Part shown: positions 8,332 to 18,217 of the stretch, piece after piece
How the letters are laid out: the number at the start of each line of letters is the position of its first letter
How positions within the stretch are numbered: position 1 is the first letter of the stretch
Assembly: GCA_965202735.1 (NCBI GenBank)
Contig: OZ241844.1
Location: forward strand, 62,001-126,000
Source: HK1 sp965202735
GTDB lineage: Bacteria; Pseudomonadota; Gammaproteobacteria; HK1
Length of the DNA: 64,000 nt
Reading direction: 5' to 3'
Notes under the pieces: generated by a model
What the model was told of the DNA's origin: nothing
Databases searched by the model: none
What the model saw: the letters and a program-made list of their open reading frames with translations, nothing else
Program-made: the position numbers and the translations under genes

Positions 8332-11300
8332 ATGACGGCTCGGCCGACGACCCATCCGACGGAGCTCATGGACGATGTGGCCGCGCGCGTGCGCCAGCGG
8401 GTGAGCGCCGGGGACGTCGGTCTCGTCCTGGACTTCGTTGCGGGGTACTACGCGGGCGTCTCGCCCGACGACCTCGCCGAGCGCAACCCGGACGACCTCT
8501 ACGGCGCGGCGGCGGCGCACCTCAACCTCGCCCGGCGGCGCGCGCCGGGGGCGCCGAAGGTCCGGGTCTACAACCCGCAGGTCGAGCAGCACGGCTGGCA
8601 GTCGACCCACACCATCGTCGAGATCGTCACCGACGACATGCCGTTCCTGGTCGACTCGGTGCGGATGGTGCTCAACCGCCGCGGGTACACGAGCCACCTC
8701 GTCGTCCACCCGGTGCTGCGCTTGCGGCGCGGCGACGGCGGCCGCGTCGAGGCGCTCCTCCCGCTGGACGAGGAGGCGGACGGATCCGTCGTCGAGGCGA
8801 TCATCCATATCGAGGCCGATCGCCAGACCGAGCCCGAGGTGCTGGACTCGATCGCGGCGGAGGTGCGCGCCGCCCTCGGCGACGTGCGGGCCGCGGTGGA
8901 GGACTGGGCGGCGATGCGCGAAGCGCTGCGCCGCAGCATCGCGGACCTGCGGGCGTCACCGCCGCCGGTCGATCCCGAGGAGCTCGCGGAGACCCGCGCC
9001 TTCCTCGAGTGGATCGAGAACAACCACTTCACCTTCCTCGGATTCGCCACCTACCGCGTGGAGCCCGCCGGGGGCGGCGGTTCCGGGGGCTCCGACCGCT
9101 ACGCGGCCGTGCCGGGTACCGGTCTCGGGTTGCTGCGCGACGACGGCGGGCGGGCCCGCGAGGCGTTCTCCAACCTGCCGCCGCCGCGCCGGCGGCGCGA
9201 CCCGCAGGAGCCCGAGCTGCTGGTGCTCTCCCGTGCGGACATCCGCTCCACGGTGCACCGGCCGAGCCATCTCGACTACATCGGCATCCGCCAGTTCGAC
9301 GCCGAGGGCAACGTCCGCGAAGTGCGCCGGTTCCTCGGCCTCTACACCTCCGCCGCCTACAACCGCGTGCCGCGCGACATCCCCCTGCTGCGGCGCAAGG
9401 CCGCCGCCGTGCTCGGCCGCGCCGGCTACCCGCGCAGCAGCCACGCGGCCAAGGCATTGCAGAACATCGTCGACACCTTCCCCCGCGAGCTGCTCTTCCA
9501 GATCCCGGTCGGCGAGCTGTTCGAGACCTCGATGGGGATCCTCCACCTGCAGGAGCGGCAGCGGATCCGGCTGTTCGTGCACCCGGACCGGTTCGGGCGC
9601 TTCTTCTCCTGCATCGTGTTCGTGCCGAGGGACCGGTTCACCACGGCGAGCCGGCTGGTGATCCAGGGGATCCTCGAGGAGACGTTCGGCGGCACGGATA
9701 CCGAGTTCACGGTGCTTCTCACCGAGTCGGTCCTGGCCCGGCTCTATTTCGTCGTCCACGTCGACGCGAAGCGCCCGGCGCGCTACGACGTCGCGGAGCT
9801 GGAGCACCGCCTGCAGGTGGTGAGCCGCACCTGGGCCGACGGCCTGCACGACGCCCTGCTGGAGTCCTTCGGCGAGGAGCGCGGCACGCGGCTCTTCCGG
9901 CGCTACGGCGAGGCGTTCCGCGCCGACTACCGCGAGAGCTACCCCGCGCGGGTGGCGGTACTCGACGTGGAGAAGATGGAGCGGATGGGGGAGGACGGCA
10001 TCGAGATGAGCCTCTACCGCCCGCTGGAGGCGGATGAGGCGCGGCTGCGCCTGAAGCTCTTCCAGGCCGGCCGCCGGCCCGTGGTGCTCTCCGACGCGCT
10101 GCCGATGCTGGAGAACATGGGCTTCGAGGTCGAGGACGAGCATCCGAGCAAGATCAAGCGTGCGGACGCCGCCCGGGTGTGGATCCACGACTTCGGGATG
10201 CGGCACGCGGAAGGCCCCGACTTCGACCCGGACCGCATCGACGCGAAGTTCCGCGACGCCTTCGCCCGCATCTGGTGGGGGGAGGTCGAGAACGACGGCT
10301 TCAACCGGCTGGTGCTGCGGGCGGGGCTCGGATGGCGCGAGATCGTCATCCTGCGCGCGTACTGCAAGTACCTGCGACAGGCCGGGGTCACCTTCAGCGA
10401 GACCTACATGCAGGAGGCGCTGGCCGCGAACCCCGCCATCGCCGCGATGCTGGTGGAGCTGTTCCACGTGCGTCTCGACCCCGACCGGCGGTGCGCCGCG
10501 CCGACGGCGAAGGGGGCGCTGGCGGTGAAGGAGGCGCCGGCGGTGAAGGGGGGGGAGGCGGAGGCCGCCGGGAGCGCGGCCATCGAGCGGCTCGACGCCG
10601 AGCTGGAGGTCATGGACCGGATCGAGGCGGCGCTGGACGAGGTGGCGAACCTCGACGAGGACCGGATCCTGCGCAGCTACGTCGGTCTCATCCGGGCCAC
10701 GCTGCGCACGAACCACTTCCAGCCCGGCCCGGACGGGGCGCCGAAGCCCTACCTCTCGTTCAAGCTCGACCCGCGCCGGATCCCGGAGCTGCCCGAACCG
10801 CGGCCGATGTTCGAGATCTTCGTCTGCTCGCCGCGGGTGGAGGGGGTGCACCTGCGCGGCGGCGCGGTCGCCCGCGGCGGCATCCGCTGGTCGGACCGGC
10901 GCGAGGACTTCCGCACCGAGGTGCTGGGGCTCGCGAAGGCCCAGCAGGTGAAGAACGCGGTGATCGTGCCGGTCGGCTCGAAGGGAGGCTTCGTGCCCAA
11001 GAGGCTGCCGGCCGACGGCGGGCGCGAGGCGGTCCAGAAGGAGGGGGTCGAGTGCTACCGGGTCTTCATCCGCGGCCTGCTCGACGTGACCGACAACCTC
11101 GCCGGAGGGAAGGTGGTCCCGCCGGCGCGGGTGGTGCGCCACGACGGCGACGACCCCTACCTCGTGGTCGCGGCCGACAAGGGGACCGCGACGTTCTCCG
11201 ACATCGCCAACGCGCTCGCCCGCGAGTACGGCTTCTGGCTCGGCGACGCGTTCGCCTCCGGCGGCTCCCGGGGCTACGACCACAAGGGGATGGGGATCAC

Positions 11301-13287
11301 CGCGCGCGGGGCGTGGGAGTCGGTCAAGCGCCACTTCCGGGGGCTCGGCATCGACTGCCAGCGCACGGACTTCACCGTCATCGGGATCGGCGACATGGGC
11401 GGCGACGTGTTCGGGAACGGGATGCTGCTCTCCCGGCACATCCGGCTCGTGGGCGCGTTCAACCACATGCACGTCTTCATCGACCCCGACCCGGACCCGG
11501 AGACGACGTTCGCGGAGCGGGAGCGCCTGTTCGCGCTGCCGCGCTCGACCTGGGACGACTTCGACCGCTCGGTGCTGTCCGCGGGCGGCGGGGTCTGGCC
11601 GCGGAGCGCGAAGTCGATCGCGCTGAGCCCCGAGGCCCGCGCCGCGCTCGGCATCGAGTCCGGATCACTCACCCCCGCCGAGCTGATCGCGGCGATGCTG
11701 AAGGCCCCCGTCGACCTCCTCTGGAACGGCGGGATCGGAACCTACGTGAAGGCGCGGAACGAGTCGCACGCGGACGTCGGCGACCGGGCGAACGACGTGG
11801 TGCGGGTGAACGGGGACGAGCTTCGGTGCCGGATCGTCGGCGAGGGCGGCAACCTCGGCCTCACCCAGCTCGGGCGCATCGAGTACGCGGCCGGTGGGGG
11901 GCGGTTGAACACCGACGCCATCGACAACTCCGGCGGGGTGGACTGCTCGGACCACGAGGTGAACATCAAGGTGCTGCTGAACGAGGTGGTGTCGGCCGGG
12001 GAGATGACCGGGAAGCAGCGGAACGCGCTCCTGGAGGAGATGACCGGCGAGGTCGCGGACCTGGTCCTGCGCAACAACTATCTCCAGACCCAGGCCCTGG
12101 CGGTGGCCGCGAGCCAGGCGGCGCCGCTGCTGGAGGTGCACTCCCGGCTCATCCGCCGGCTCGAGCGTGACGGAGAGCTCGACCGCGCGATCGAGTTCCT
12201 GCCCGGGGCGGAGGAGATCGCCGAGCGGCTCGCGGCCGGGGAGGGGCTCCGCACGCCGGAGCTCTCGGTGCTGATCGCCTACGTCAAGATCCGCCTGTAC
12301 CAGCGCCTGCTCGCGTCCGCGCTCCCGGACGAGCCGTTCGTGGTGAACGAGCTGCGCGCGTACTTCCCGTCCGCGCTGCGCGCGCGCCACGGCGCGCGGA
12401 TGCCGGCCCACCGGCTCGCGCGCGAGATCGTCGCCACCGTGGTGGCGAACGAGATGGTCAACCGGTGCGGGATCACGTTCGCGTTCCGGCTCGGGGAGGA
12501 GACCGGGGCGGACGACGCGGACATCGCCCGGGCGTACCTCGTGGCGCGCGAGGTGTACGGCATGGGCGGGACGTGGGAGGCGATCGAGTCGCTCGACAAC
12601 GTGGTGGGGGCGGACGTCCGGACCTCGATGCTGCTGGAGACGCGCAAGCTCGTCGAGCGGGGGGCGCGCTGGCTGCTCAGGAACCGGCCGCGGCCGCTCG
12701 ACGTCGCGCGCGACATCGCCCACTTCGCGGCCGGGGCGGCCGTGCTCCGGCGGCGGCTCCGGGATCTCGTGGCGGACTCGGGCCGCGCCGCGATCGACGC
12801 GGAGAAGGACCGGCTGGTCGGGCACGGCGTTCCGGAGGCGCTGGCGCTCTCGGTCGCGAGCGGCGACGGCCTGCTCTCGGCGCTGGACGTGGTGGAGGTC
12901 GCCACGAGCGCGGGGAGCCCGGTCGGGGAGGCGGCGGTCGAGGAGGCGGCGTCGGTGTACTTCGCGCTCGGCGAGGCGCTCGACCTGCACTGGCTGCGCG
13001 GCCGGATCGCGGCGCTCCCCCGCGACAACCGCTGGCAGGCGCTGTCGCGGGCGGCGCTCCGCGACGACCTCCATACGCAGTTGAGCGCGCTCACCCTGGA
13101 TGCGCTGCGGCTCGCCGCCGGTGAGGGGGCGCCGGCCGCGCGGGTGGAGGCGTGGCTTGCGCAGAACCGCATCCCGGTGGCCCGGTGCCGTCAGATCCTC
13201 GGCGATCTCGCGGCCGCGGGCCGCACGGACTTCACGATGCTCTCGGTGGCGATGGGCGAGATCCGCACCCTGCGCCAGGGGGAGTGA
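8332..13287 (+). CDS. gdhB: NAD-specific glutamate dehydrogenase, large (~180 kDa) type
   Basis: A 1651-residue protein of the large bacterial NAD-GDH family, which deaminates glutamate to 2-oxoglutarate and ammonium. The long N-terminal regulatory half includes NNHFTFLGFATYRVE and the ARLYFVVHVD region. The catalytic core has GGIRWSDRREDFRTEVLGL, the substrate-binding KGGFV and the NAD-binding segment IGIGDMGGDVFGNGML, then the long C-terminal helical domain. Around residues 724-750 there is a short Ala/Lys/Val/Gly-rich insertion with a direct repeat (AVKEAPAVKGG) that looks like a lineage-specific linker. Start supported by a strong GGGGAGG. It stands alone and runs convergently into the TauD-family gene, with only 7 bases between them. 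Confidence 0.95.
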   Translation: MTARPTTHPTELMDDVAARVRQRVSAGDVGLVLDFVAGYYAGVSPDDLAERNPDDLYGAAAAHLNLARRRAPGAPKVRVYNPQVEQHGWQSTHTIVEIVTDDMPFLVDSVRMVLNRRGYTSHLVVHPVLRLRRGDGGRVEALLPLDEEADGSVVEAIIHIEADRQTEPEVLDSIAAEVRAALGDVRAAVEDWAAMREALRRSIADLRASPPPVDPEELAETRAFLEWIENNHFTFLGFATYRVEPAGGGGSGGSDRYAAVPGTGLGLLRDDGGRAREAFSNLPPPRRRRDPQEPELLVLSRADIRSTVHRPSHLDYIGIRQFDAEGNVREVRRFLGLYTSAAYNRVPRDIPLLRRKAAAVLGRAGYPRSSHAAKALQNIVDTFPRELLFQIPVGELFETSMGILHLQERQRIRLFVHPDRFGRFFSCIVFVPRDRFTTASRLVIQGILEETFGGTDTEFTVLLTESVLARLYFVVHVDAKRPARYDVAELEHRLQVVSRTWADGLHDALLESFGEERGTRLFRRYGEAFRADYRESYPARVAVLDVEKMERMGEDGIEMSLYRPLEADEARLRLKLFQAGRRPVVLSDALPMLENMGFEVEDEHPSKIKRADAARVWIHDFGMRHAEGPDFDPDRIDAKFRDAFARIWWGEVENDGFNRLVLRAGLGWREIVILRAYCKYLRQAGVTFSETYMQEALAANPAIAAMLVELFHVRLDPDRRCAAPTAKGALAVKEAPAVKGGEAEAAGSAAIERLDAELEVMDRIEAALDEVANLDEDRILRSYVGLIRATLRTNHFQPGPDGAPKPYLSFKLDPRRIPELPEPRPMFEIFVCSPRVEGVHLRGGAVARGGIRWSDRREDFRTEVLGLAKAQQVKNAVIVPVGSKGGFVPKRLPADGGREAVQKEGVECYRVFIRGLLDVTDNLAGGKVVPPARVVRHDGDDPYLVVAADKGTATFSDIANALAREYGFWLGDAFASGGSRGYDHKGMGITARGAWESVKRHFRGLGIDCQRTDFTVIGIGDMGGDVFGNGMLLSRHIRLVGAFNHMHVFIDPDPDPETTFAERERLFALPRSTWDDFDRSVLSAGGGVWPRSAKSIALSPEARAALGIESGSLTPAELIAAMLKAPVDLLWNGGIGTYVKARNESHADVGDRANDVVRVNGDELRCRIVGEGGNLGLTQLGRIEYAAGGGRLNTDAIDNSGGVDCSDHEVNIKVLLNEVVSAGEMTGKQRNALLEEMTGEVADLVLRNNYLQTQALAVAASQAAPLLEVHSRLIRRLERDGELDRAIEFLPGAEEIAERLAAGEGLRTPELSVLIAYVKIRLYQRLLASALPDEPFVVNELRAYFPSALRARHGARMPAHRLAREIVATVVANEMVNRCGITFAFRLGEETGADDADIARAYLVAREVYGMGGTWEAIESLDNVVGADVRTSMLLETRKLVERGARWLLRNRPRPLDVARDIAHFAAGAAVLRRRLRDLVADSGRAAIDAEKDRLVGHGVPEALALSVASGDGLLSALDVVEVATSAGSPVGEAAVEEAASVYFALGEALDLHWLRGRIAALPRDNRWQALSRAALRDDLHTQLSALTLDALRLAAGEGAPAARVEAWLAQNRIPVARCRQILGDLAAAGRTDFTMLSVAMGEIRTLRQGE

Positions 13288-13294
13288 GTCCGGG

Positions 13295-14173
13295 TCAGAC
13301 CACCGGCCCCTCGCCCGCGATGGTCGCGCGGTGCATCAGGCGCGGCTCGGTGGAGGGGATCGCGGTCGCGCGGTGCAGCGCGCAGCGGTTGTCCCACATC
13401 ACGAGATCGTGCTGGCGCCAGCGGTGCCGGTAGACGCGGGCCGGCCGGGTGCACCACTCGATGAGCCCGGCGGCCAGGGCCCGTCCTTCCTCCACCGGCA
13501 TCCCCTCGATGCGCTCGATGTGCCCGCTGACGAAGAGGCTCTTCAGGCCGGTCGGCGGATGGGTGCGCACCAGCGGGTGGCGCACCGGCGGCACCGTGTC
13601 CATCTCGTCCTTCGGGACCAGCCCGTCGCCGAACAGGCTGAGCGAGTAGCCGTAGTCGTGCACCGCGACCAGCCCTTCGAGCGCGCGCTTCCTCTCCTCG
13701 GGCAGGGTCTCCCAGCCGACCCGCATCGATGCGAACGCGGTGTCGCCGCGCTCCTTCGCGGGCACCCTGCGGGCGGAGAGGATCGAGCCCATGGCGGGGA
13801 CGGGCCGGAACGAGCTGTCGGTGTGCCAGCGCGCGTTGACGTCGAGGAACAGGCGCTTCTTCGAGCCGATGGGCAGGACCTTTCCCTGGTCGTCGACGTT
13901 CGAGAGCTTGTAGATGCACGGGTTGTCGGCGGCGACGGTGAACGTCGTCTCCTCGAGCGGGCCGAACCGCCGGGCGAACGCGACCTGCTGCCCGTCGTCG
14001 ATGCGCTGGTCGCGCAGCACGAGCACCGAGTGCTGGTGCCACGCCTCGCGGATGACCTCGAAGCTCGTCTCGTCGAGTGGCCGGCGCAGGTCCACGCCGG
14101 TGATCTCGGCGCCGAGGTGGGGGTGGAGCTTGGAAACGGTGATGCCTTCGTGCGCGAATGCGGGCCCGGCCAT
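13295..14173 (-). CDS. TauD/TfdA-family Fe(II)/2-oxoglutarate-dependent dioxygenase
   Basis: A 292-residue member of the TauD/TfdA family. The iron facial triad is visible: WHTDSSF with His117 and Asp119, and the distal His267 in DNRCALHRAT; Arg278 or Arg282 can bind the 2-oxoglutarate carboxylate. Such enzymes hydroxylate a carbon next to a sulfonate, ether, sulfate or amine and so release the side group. The ATG at 14173 is chosen because GGAGG stands upstream; the frame remains open a further 77 codons without support. It is divergent from the TRAP transporter genes, which may import its substrate. The window also encodes Xsc, but the two loci are far apart, so a taurine role is not assured. 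Confidence 0.87.
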   Translation of the reverse strand: MAGPAFAHEGITVSKLHPHLGAEITGVDLRRPLDETSFEVIREAWHQHSVLVLRDQRIDDGQQVAFARRFGPLEETTFTVAADNPCIYKLSNVDDQGKVLPIGSKKRLFLDVNARWHTDSSFRPVPAMGSILSARRVPAKERGDTAFASMRVGWETLPEERKRALEGLVAVHDYGYSLSLFGDGLVPKDEMDTVPPVRHPLVRTHPPTGLKSLFVSGHIERIEGMPVEEGRALAAGLIEWCTRPARVYRHRWRQHDLVMWDNRCALHRATAIPSTEPRLMHRATIAGEGPVV

Positions 14174-14649
14174 GGCTCGACCTCCGGAATGGCTCTCGAT
14201 GGCGTGGTTCGCTCCCGGCTCGCCCCCGATTGTAGGGGCGGGAAAGCGTCCGGTCACGCGGTGACGGTGGCGGCGATGGCGTTGGCGGGAGTCGCCGGGG
14301 ACCCCGCAGCGATTCCCGCTCACGTCCGGAGAGTCCGTACCGTGGTGGGATTCCGGCGCGATTTCGACCGCCAGGGCGTCGAATCGAGGGGATTTCAGGA
14401 GCATGTTCCCGCCTGGCGGGAGTCGCTGGGGACCCCGCTGATATATTTACTCCATCTCGCGATTTCTGCATGATGGCCTTCCGGAAGCCGCTGATTCGGG
14501 GGAGGCTTCACCGTCCGCACGTCCGGCCGTGATGCCCGCTGCCGCGGCTGCGGCGCTTCCGGAATCCGGCGAGGCGCGCCGGGGAAGCTTCCCGGAACCA
14601 CCACGACTCGCCGTATACCTGAACCGACATCTTCCCGAGGAGTTCCGAC
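14174..14649. other. Divergent intergenic region with a short direct repeat
   Basis: No gene seen in these 476 bases. A 26-bp direct repeat (TGGCGGGAGTCGC then GGGGACCCCGC, one mismatch) occurs at 14283-14308 and 14414-14439. It is followed by an A/T-rich patch around 14440-14465 that could hold the promoter of the TRAP operon. Confidence 0.5.
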
Positions 14650-15705
14650 ATGATGAGACATGCGAAGAAGTGGATCGCCGGTGGCGCTCTGGGGGCCGCG
14701 CTCGCGGCCGCGCCGCTCGCCGGCATGGCGGCGAAGGAATGGACCATGGCGACCGCCCTGCCCGGCGTATTCCTCGAGGACGCGAACACCTATGCGCAAC
14801 TGGTCGAGACCATGACCAACGGCGGCATCAAGGTCAACGTCTTCGCGCCCGGTATGCTCGGCAAGGATCTCAAGGTCACCGACATCGTGAAATCCGGCGT
14901 GGCCCAGGTCGGGCACAACTGGATGGGGTACGACTGGGGGGTCGACAAGGCGACGGTTATCTTCGCCGGGATGTCCGGCGGCCTTCAGCCCGAAGAGCTG
15001 ATGATCTGGCTGTTCCAGGCGGGCGGGGCCGAGCTGTGGTTCGAGTACCGCGAGGAGCAGTTCGGGGTCGCCTCGATTCCGTGCGGCATCTTCCCGACCG
15101 AGCTCTTCCTCCACTCGAACAAGAAGATCGAGACGCTGGAGGACTTCCAGGGGCTGAAGATGCGCACCGCCGGCGCATGGGCGGAGATCGCCGGCCGGCT
15201 CGGCGCCTCCACCGTGATCCTTCCCGGCGCGGAGGTGTATCCGGCGCTGGAGCGCGGCGTCATCGACGCCACCGAATGGAGCTCGCCTTCGGTCAACCTG
15301 GATGTGGGCCTGCACAGGATCGCCAGGTACGTCATCACTCCGGGCGTCCATCAGCCGGGGGCGGTTCAGGAGTGCGAGTTCAACATGGACACGTGGAACG
15401 GCCTGACGGACCATGAGCGGGAGCTTCTCCGGCTCGCCGGCAAGGTCCTCACCCTCCATTCGTACACCCGCTACCCCTACGCGGACATCGCCGCGGTGCA
15501 GGCGATGCGCGACAACGGCAACGAGTTCGTGCAGCTCTCGCCCGAATTCCTCGCCGCCGCGAACGCGGAGGCCACGAAGTGGGCCGAGGAGCAGGCGGCC
15601 GAGAACGCGTGGTTCAAGAAGGCGTACGAGCATCGCAAGGCGTTCCAGGACGCCATCCGGGCGCACTGGAAGAGCCAGTTCCTCTATCCGCTCGGCGCGG
15701 ACTGA
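14650..15705 (+). CDS. dctP: TRAP transporter solute-binding protein (DctP family)
   Basis: A 351-residue periplasmic binding protein of a tripartite ATP-independent transporter. Residues 1-28 form a signal peptide (basic start, AGGALGAALAAAPLAG core, cleavage after the AMA-type site). The mature part has the DctP signature LKMRTAGAWAEI, whose Arg binds the ligand carboxylate, and PGAEVYPALERGVIDATEW. Ligands of the family are mostly organic acids such as C4-dicarboxylates, 2-oxoacids, sugar acids or ectoine; this one is not determined. It is followed by the small and large membrane subunits. GAGGAG lies before the paired ATGs. Confidence 0.93.
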   Translation: MMRHAKKWIAGGALGAALAAAPLAGMAAKEWTMATALPGVFLEDANTYAQLVETMTNGGIKVNVFAPGMLGKDLKVTDIVKSGVAQVGHNWMGYDWGVDKATVIFAGMSGGLQPEELMIWLFQAGGAELWFEYREEQFGVASIPCGIFPTELFLHSNKKIETLEDFQGLKMRTAGAWAEIAGRLGASTVILPGAEVYPALERGVIDATEWSSPSVNLDVGLHRIARYVITPGVHQPGAVQECEFNMDTWNGLTDHERELLRLAGKVLTLHSYTRYPYADIAAVQAMRDNGNEFVQLSPEFLAAANAEATKWAEEQAAENAWFKKAYEHRKAFQDAIRAHWKSQFLYPLGAD

Positions 15706-15743
15706 GGCCCGTCTCCCGGATCATGCAATGACATGACCGCCAC

Positions 15744-15776
15744 GCACCGGGGACGCCGGTCCGGCGTCCCCGGTGC
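15744..15776 (+). terminator. Perfect hairpin between dctP and dctQ
   Basis: A perfect 16-bp inverted repeat (15744-15759 with 15761-15776) followed by TTCGTTT. It sits between the binding-protein gene and the membrane subunits, so it probably attenuates read-through and lets the binding protein be made in excess, or protects the dctP message end. Confidence 0.6.
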
Positions 15777-15827
15777 TTCGTTTCGGCCTCTCATCGACCA
15801 CGGGCAACCACGGGACTCGGCGACACG

Positions 15828-16565
15828 ATGGAGACCCTGGGCAAGTTCCTCGCGTTCATCGGCAAGCTGCTGGCGCTCAACCTGGAGAGCTACTTCACGG
15901 GCTCGGGGCAGCTCTTCCGGCGGGTCGCGGAGGCGCCGGGGTCGAGCGTCTTCGAAGCCCTCTTCTGCCTCTTTCTCCTCGGGACGCTCGCGACCGTGTG
16001 CGCCGGCATCGGATGGTCGCTGGCGCGCCGGAGCCCGGTGCCCTACATCCGGGCGATCGAGTGGTACACGCGCCTGTTCGGCCACATCGGCGCGTTCATC
16101 ATCCTGGTGCTGGTGGTGGCGATGGTCTACGAGGTGCTCGCGCGCTACTTCTTCTCCGCGCCGACGAAGTGGGCGTTCGAGATGGCCTACATGCTGATGG
16201 GCACGAGCTTCATGTTCGGCATCGCGTACTGCATGCAGATGGGACGGCATATCCGGGTGGATTTCGTCTACGACCACGTGAGCCCGAAGAAGCGGCAGGT
16301 CATCGACCTGGCCGGCTACGCGCTCCTCGTGCCGATGCTGCTGTGGCTGGCGTGGGGGGTGTGGGAGTACTTCGCGGACGCGTACCGGGCGGGCGAGACC
16401 TCGGGCGAGTCGGCCTGGAACCCGATCATCTGGCCGTTCAAGTTCAGCCTCGTCGCCGGCGTGGTGCTGCTGCTCATGCAGACCACCGTGCAGGTCGTCA
16501 GGGCGATCATGGTTCTGGCCGGCCGGCAGCCGCCGGCGCCGCCGCCGGTGGAGGGCCTCAAATGA
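15828..16565 (+). CDS. dctQ: TRAP transporter small permease (DctQ family)
   Basis: A 245-residue inner-membrane protein. After an N-terminal extension with one membrane segment (about residues 40-62), four segments follow in the DctQ pattern, with the conserved EVLARYFFSAPTKWAFE motif and GRHIRVDFVYD. It anchors the large subunit and takes part in sodium-coupled uptake. It is longer than most DctQ proteins (~160-200 residues) because of the extra N-terminal segment. The gene overlaps dctM by ATGA. Confidence 0.9.
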   Translation: METLGKFLAFIGKLLALNLESYFTGSGQLFRRVAEAPGSSVFEALFCLFLLGTLATVCAGIGWSLARRSPVPYIRAIEWYTRLFGHIGAFIILVLVVAMVYEVLARYFFSAPTKWAFEMAYMLMGTSFMFGIAYCMQMGRHIRVDFVYDHVSPKKRQVIDLAGYALLVPMLLWLAWGVWEYFADAYRAGETSGESAWNPIIWPFKFSLVAGVVLLLMQTTVQVVRAIMVLAGRQPPAPPPVEGLK

Positions 16566-17914
16566 GCGCGGAGTTCGCCCTGTGGATGTTCCCGGCCCTC
16601 ATGATCATGATCTTCATGGGGTTCCCGGTGGCCTTCTCGCTGCTGTCGGTCGCGTTCGTCTTCGGGGCGCTGCGGTTCAACTTCTCTCCCATGGCGGCCA
16701 ACGTCTTCGCCCAGAAGGTCGATCAGGTGGCGGCCGCCTACGTTCTCGGCGCGGTGCCGCTGTTCATCTTCATGGGCTCGCTGATGGAGCGCTCCGGGAT
16801 CGCGGAGCGGCTGTTCGAGGCGATCCACCTGTGGACGCGCCGGCTCCCCGGCGGGCTGGCCGTGGGCACGGTCATCCTGTGCGTGATCTTCGCAGCCGCG
16901 AGCGGGGTGGTGGGCGCCACGGAGTCGGTGGTCGGCCTGCTCGCGATTCCGGTGATGCTGCGCTACGCCTACGACAAGGGGCTCATCTCCGGCACCATCT
17001 GCGCCGGCGGCTCGCTCGGCACGGTCATTCCGCCGTCCGTGATCGTGGTCATCCTCGGGCCGGTGGCCGAGGTGGACGTCGGCGGCCTGTTCATGGGCAT
17101 GTTGTTCCCGGGCCTGCTGCTCGCGCTGCTCTTCATCCTCTACATCCTGGTGCGCTGCACCATCCGGCCGCAGGACGGACAGCGGCTGCCGCCCGACGAG
17201 AACGAGCCGCCGTTCGCCCGCAAGCTGGTGATCACGGCGGTCGCGCTGGTGCCGCCGCTCATCCTCATCTTCGCGGTGCTCGGTACCATCCTGCTCGGCT
17301 GGGCGACACCGACCGAGGCCGCCGCGATGGGCGCGCTCGGCTCGATCGTCATGGTCCTCCTCTACGGCAACTTCAGATGGGGGGTGCTGAAGGAAGCGCT
17401 GGTGAAGACGCTGCTGGTCACCGCGATGATCCTGATGATCCTGCTCGCGGGGAACATCTTCGCCACGGTGTTCGCCATCTCGGGCGGGCTGACCACCACG
17501 CAGAACCTCGTGGAGTCGGCCGGGCTGTCGGGGTGGGCGACGATGGCCCTGCTGCTCGCCCTCGCGTTCCTCGCCGGGTTCGTGCTGGACCTCATCTCGA
17601 TCATCCTGATCATCATCCCCATCGCGATGCCGATCATCGAGTCGTTCTCGTTCCACGACCTCGACCCGACCGCCGTGAAGAGCTGGTTCTGCATCCTGTT
17701 CCTGCTCGTCATCCAGACGAGCTACCTCACGCCGCCGATGGCGCCCGCCATCTTCTATCTCCGCGGCATCTCGCCGCCGGAGATCCGGCTCGGCCACATG
17801 TACACCGGCGTGCTGCCGTTCATCGGGATCGAGATCATCGCGCTGGCGATGGTCATGGCGTGGCCGGACCTCGCGCTCTGGCTGCCGGAGCAGATGCTGA
17901 GGTTCCGCGAGTAG
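16562..17914 (+). CDS. dctM: TRAP transporter large permease (DctM family)
   Basis: A 450-residue transport subunit with about 12 hydrophobic segments and DctM motifs: FIFMGSLMERSGIAERLFE, GATESVVGLLAIPVM, GTVIPPSV and GWATPTEAAAMGA, the last two lining the ion/substrate path. Together with DctP and DctQ it completes a TRAP importer. Its start overlaps the dctQ stop, so it is coupled to it. The ~87 bases after the stop hold no gene. Confidence 0.94.
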   Translation: MSAEFALWMFPALMIMIFMGFPVAFSLLSVAFVFGALRFNFSPMAANVFAQKVDQVAAAYVLGAVPLFIFMGSLMERSGIAERLFEAIHLWTRRLPGGLAVGTVILCVIFAAASGVVGATESVVGLLAIPVMLRYAYDKGLISGTICAGGSLGTVIPPSVIVVILGPVAEVDVGGLFMGMLFPGLLLALLFILYILVRCTIRPQDGQRLPPDENEPPFARKLVITAVALVPPLILIFAVLGTILLGWATPTEAAAMGALGSIVMVLLYGNFRWGVLKEALVKTLLVTAMILMILLAGNIFATVFAISGGLTTTQNLVESAGLSGWATMALLLALAFLAGFVLDLISIILIIIPIAMPIIESFSFHDLDPTAVKSWFCILFLLVIQTSYLTPPMAPAIFYLRGISPPEIRLGHMYTGVLPFIGIEIIALAMVMAWPDLALWLPEQMLRFRE

Positions 17915-18001
17915 GTTGCGGAGGGCCGGCGGGGCTCCCCGGCGGCGGGTCCGTCCGGGGCGTGGAATCCCGTTGGCGGCGTCCGGTGCGGCGCAGGGCC
18001 G

Positions 18002-18196
18002 TCAGCGCCGGCCGGCCACCTCCCTCCGGACCTCCTTCGTCTTCGCCTCGGGCAGGACCCAGATCGCGCCGGCCATCATCGGCCCCAGGGCGAGGGTCAC
18101 CCAGCGCGCGATGCCGGAGATCGGATCGAGCCAGAACACCGCGGTGCACACCGCGATGGCGAGCACCGAGACGAGCGCCTTGTAGTGGCTGGGCAT
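18002..18196 (-). CDS. Small two-helix membrane protein, unknown
   Basis: A 64-residue protein with hydrophobic segments at about residues 8-22 and 30-48 and a basic C-terminal tail (KTKEVRREVAGRR). AGGAG lies 7 bases before the ATG, so translation is likely. I recognise no family. It is co-oriented with the DUF6166-like gene just upstream (22-base gap) and convergent with the TRAP operon. Confidence 0.55.
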   Translation of the reverse strand: MPSHYKALVSVLAIAVCTAVFWLDPISGIARWVTLALGPMMAGAIWVLPEAKTKEVRREVAGRR

Positions 18197-18217
18197 GGCC
18201 GGGCTCCTGCCGGAACG

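Noticed and set aside
10490..10570. Frameshift or insertion in the glutamate dehydrogenase
   Set aside because: The Ala/Lys/Gly-rich insert is in frame and lies in a linker between conserved parts, so the gene is intact.
8956..11472. 838-codon open frame antisense to the glutamate dehydrogenase
   Set aside because: It mirrors the highly conserved GDH coding strand; its composition (His/Arg/Glu/Val-rich, no domains) is the usual artefact of GC-rich antisense frames.
13295..14404. Longer TauD-family start at 14404
   Set aside because: The extra 77 residues are Arg/His/Pro-rich without similarity, and the ATG at 14173 has a good GGAGG.
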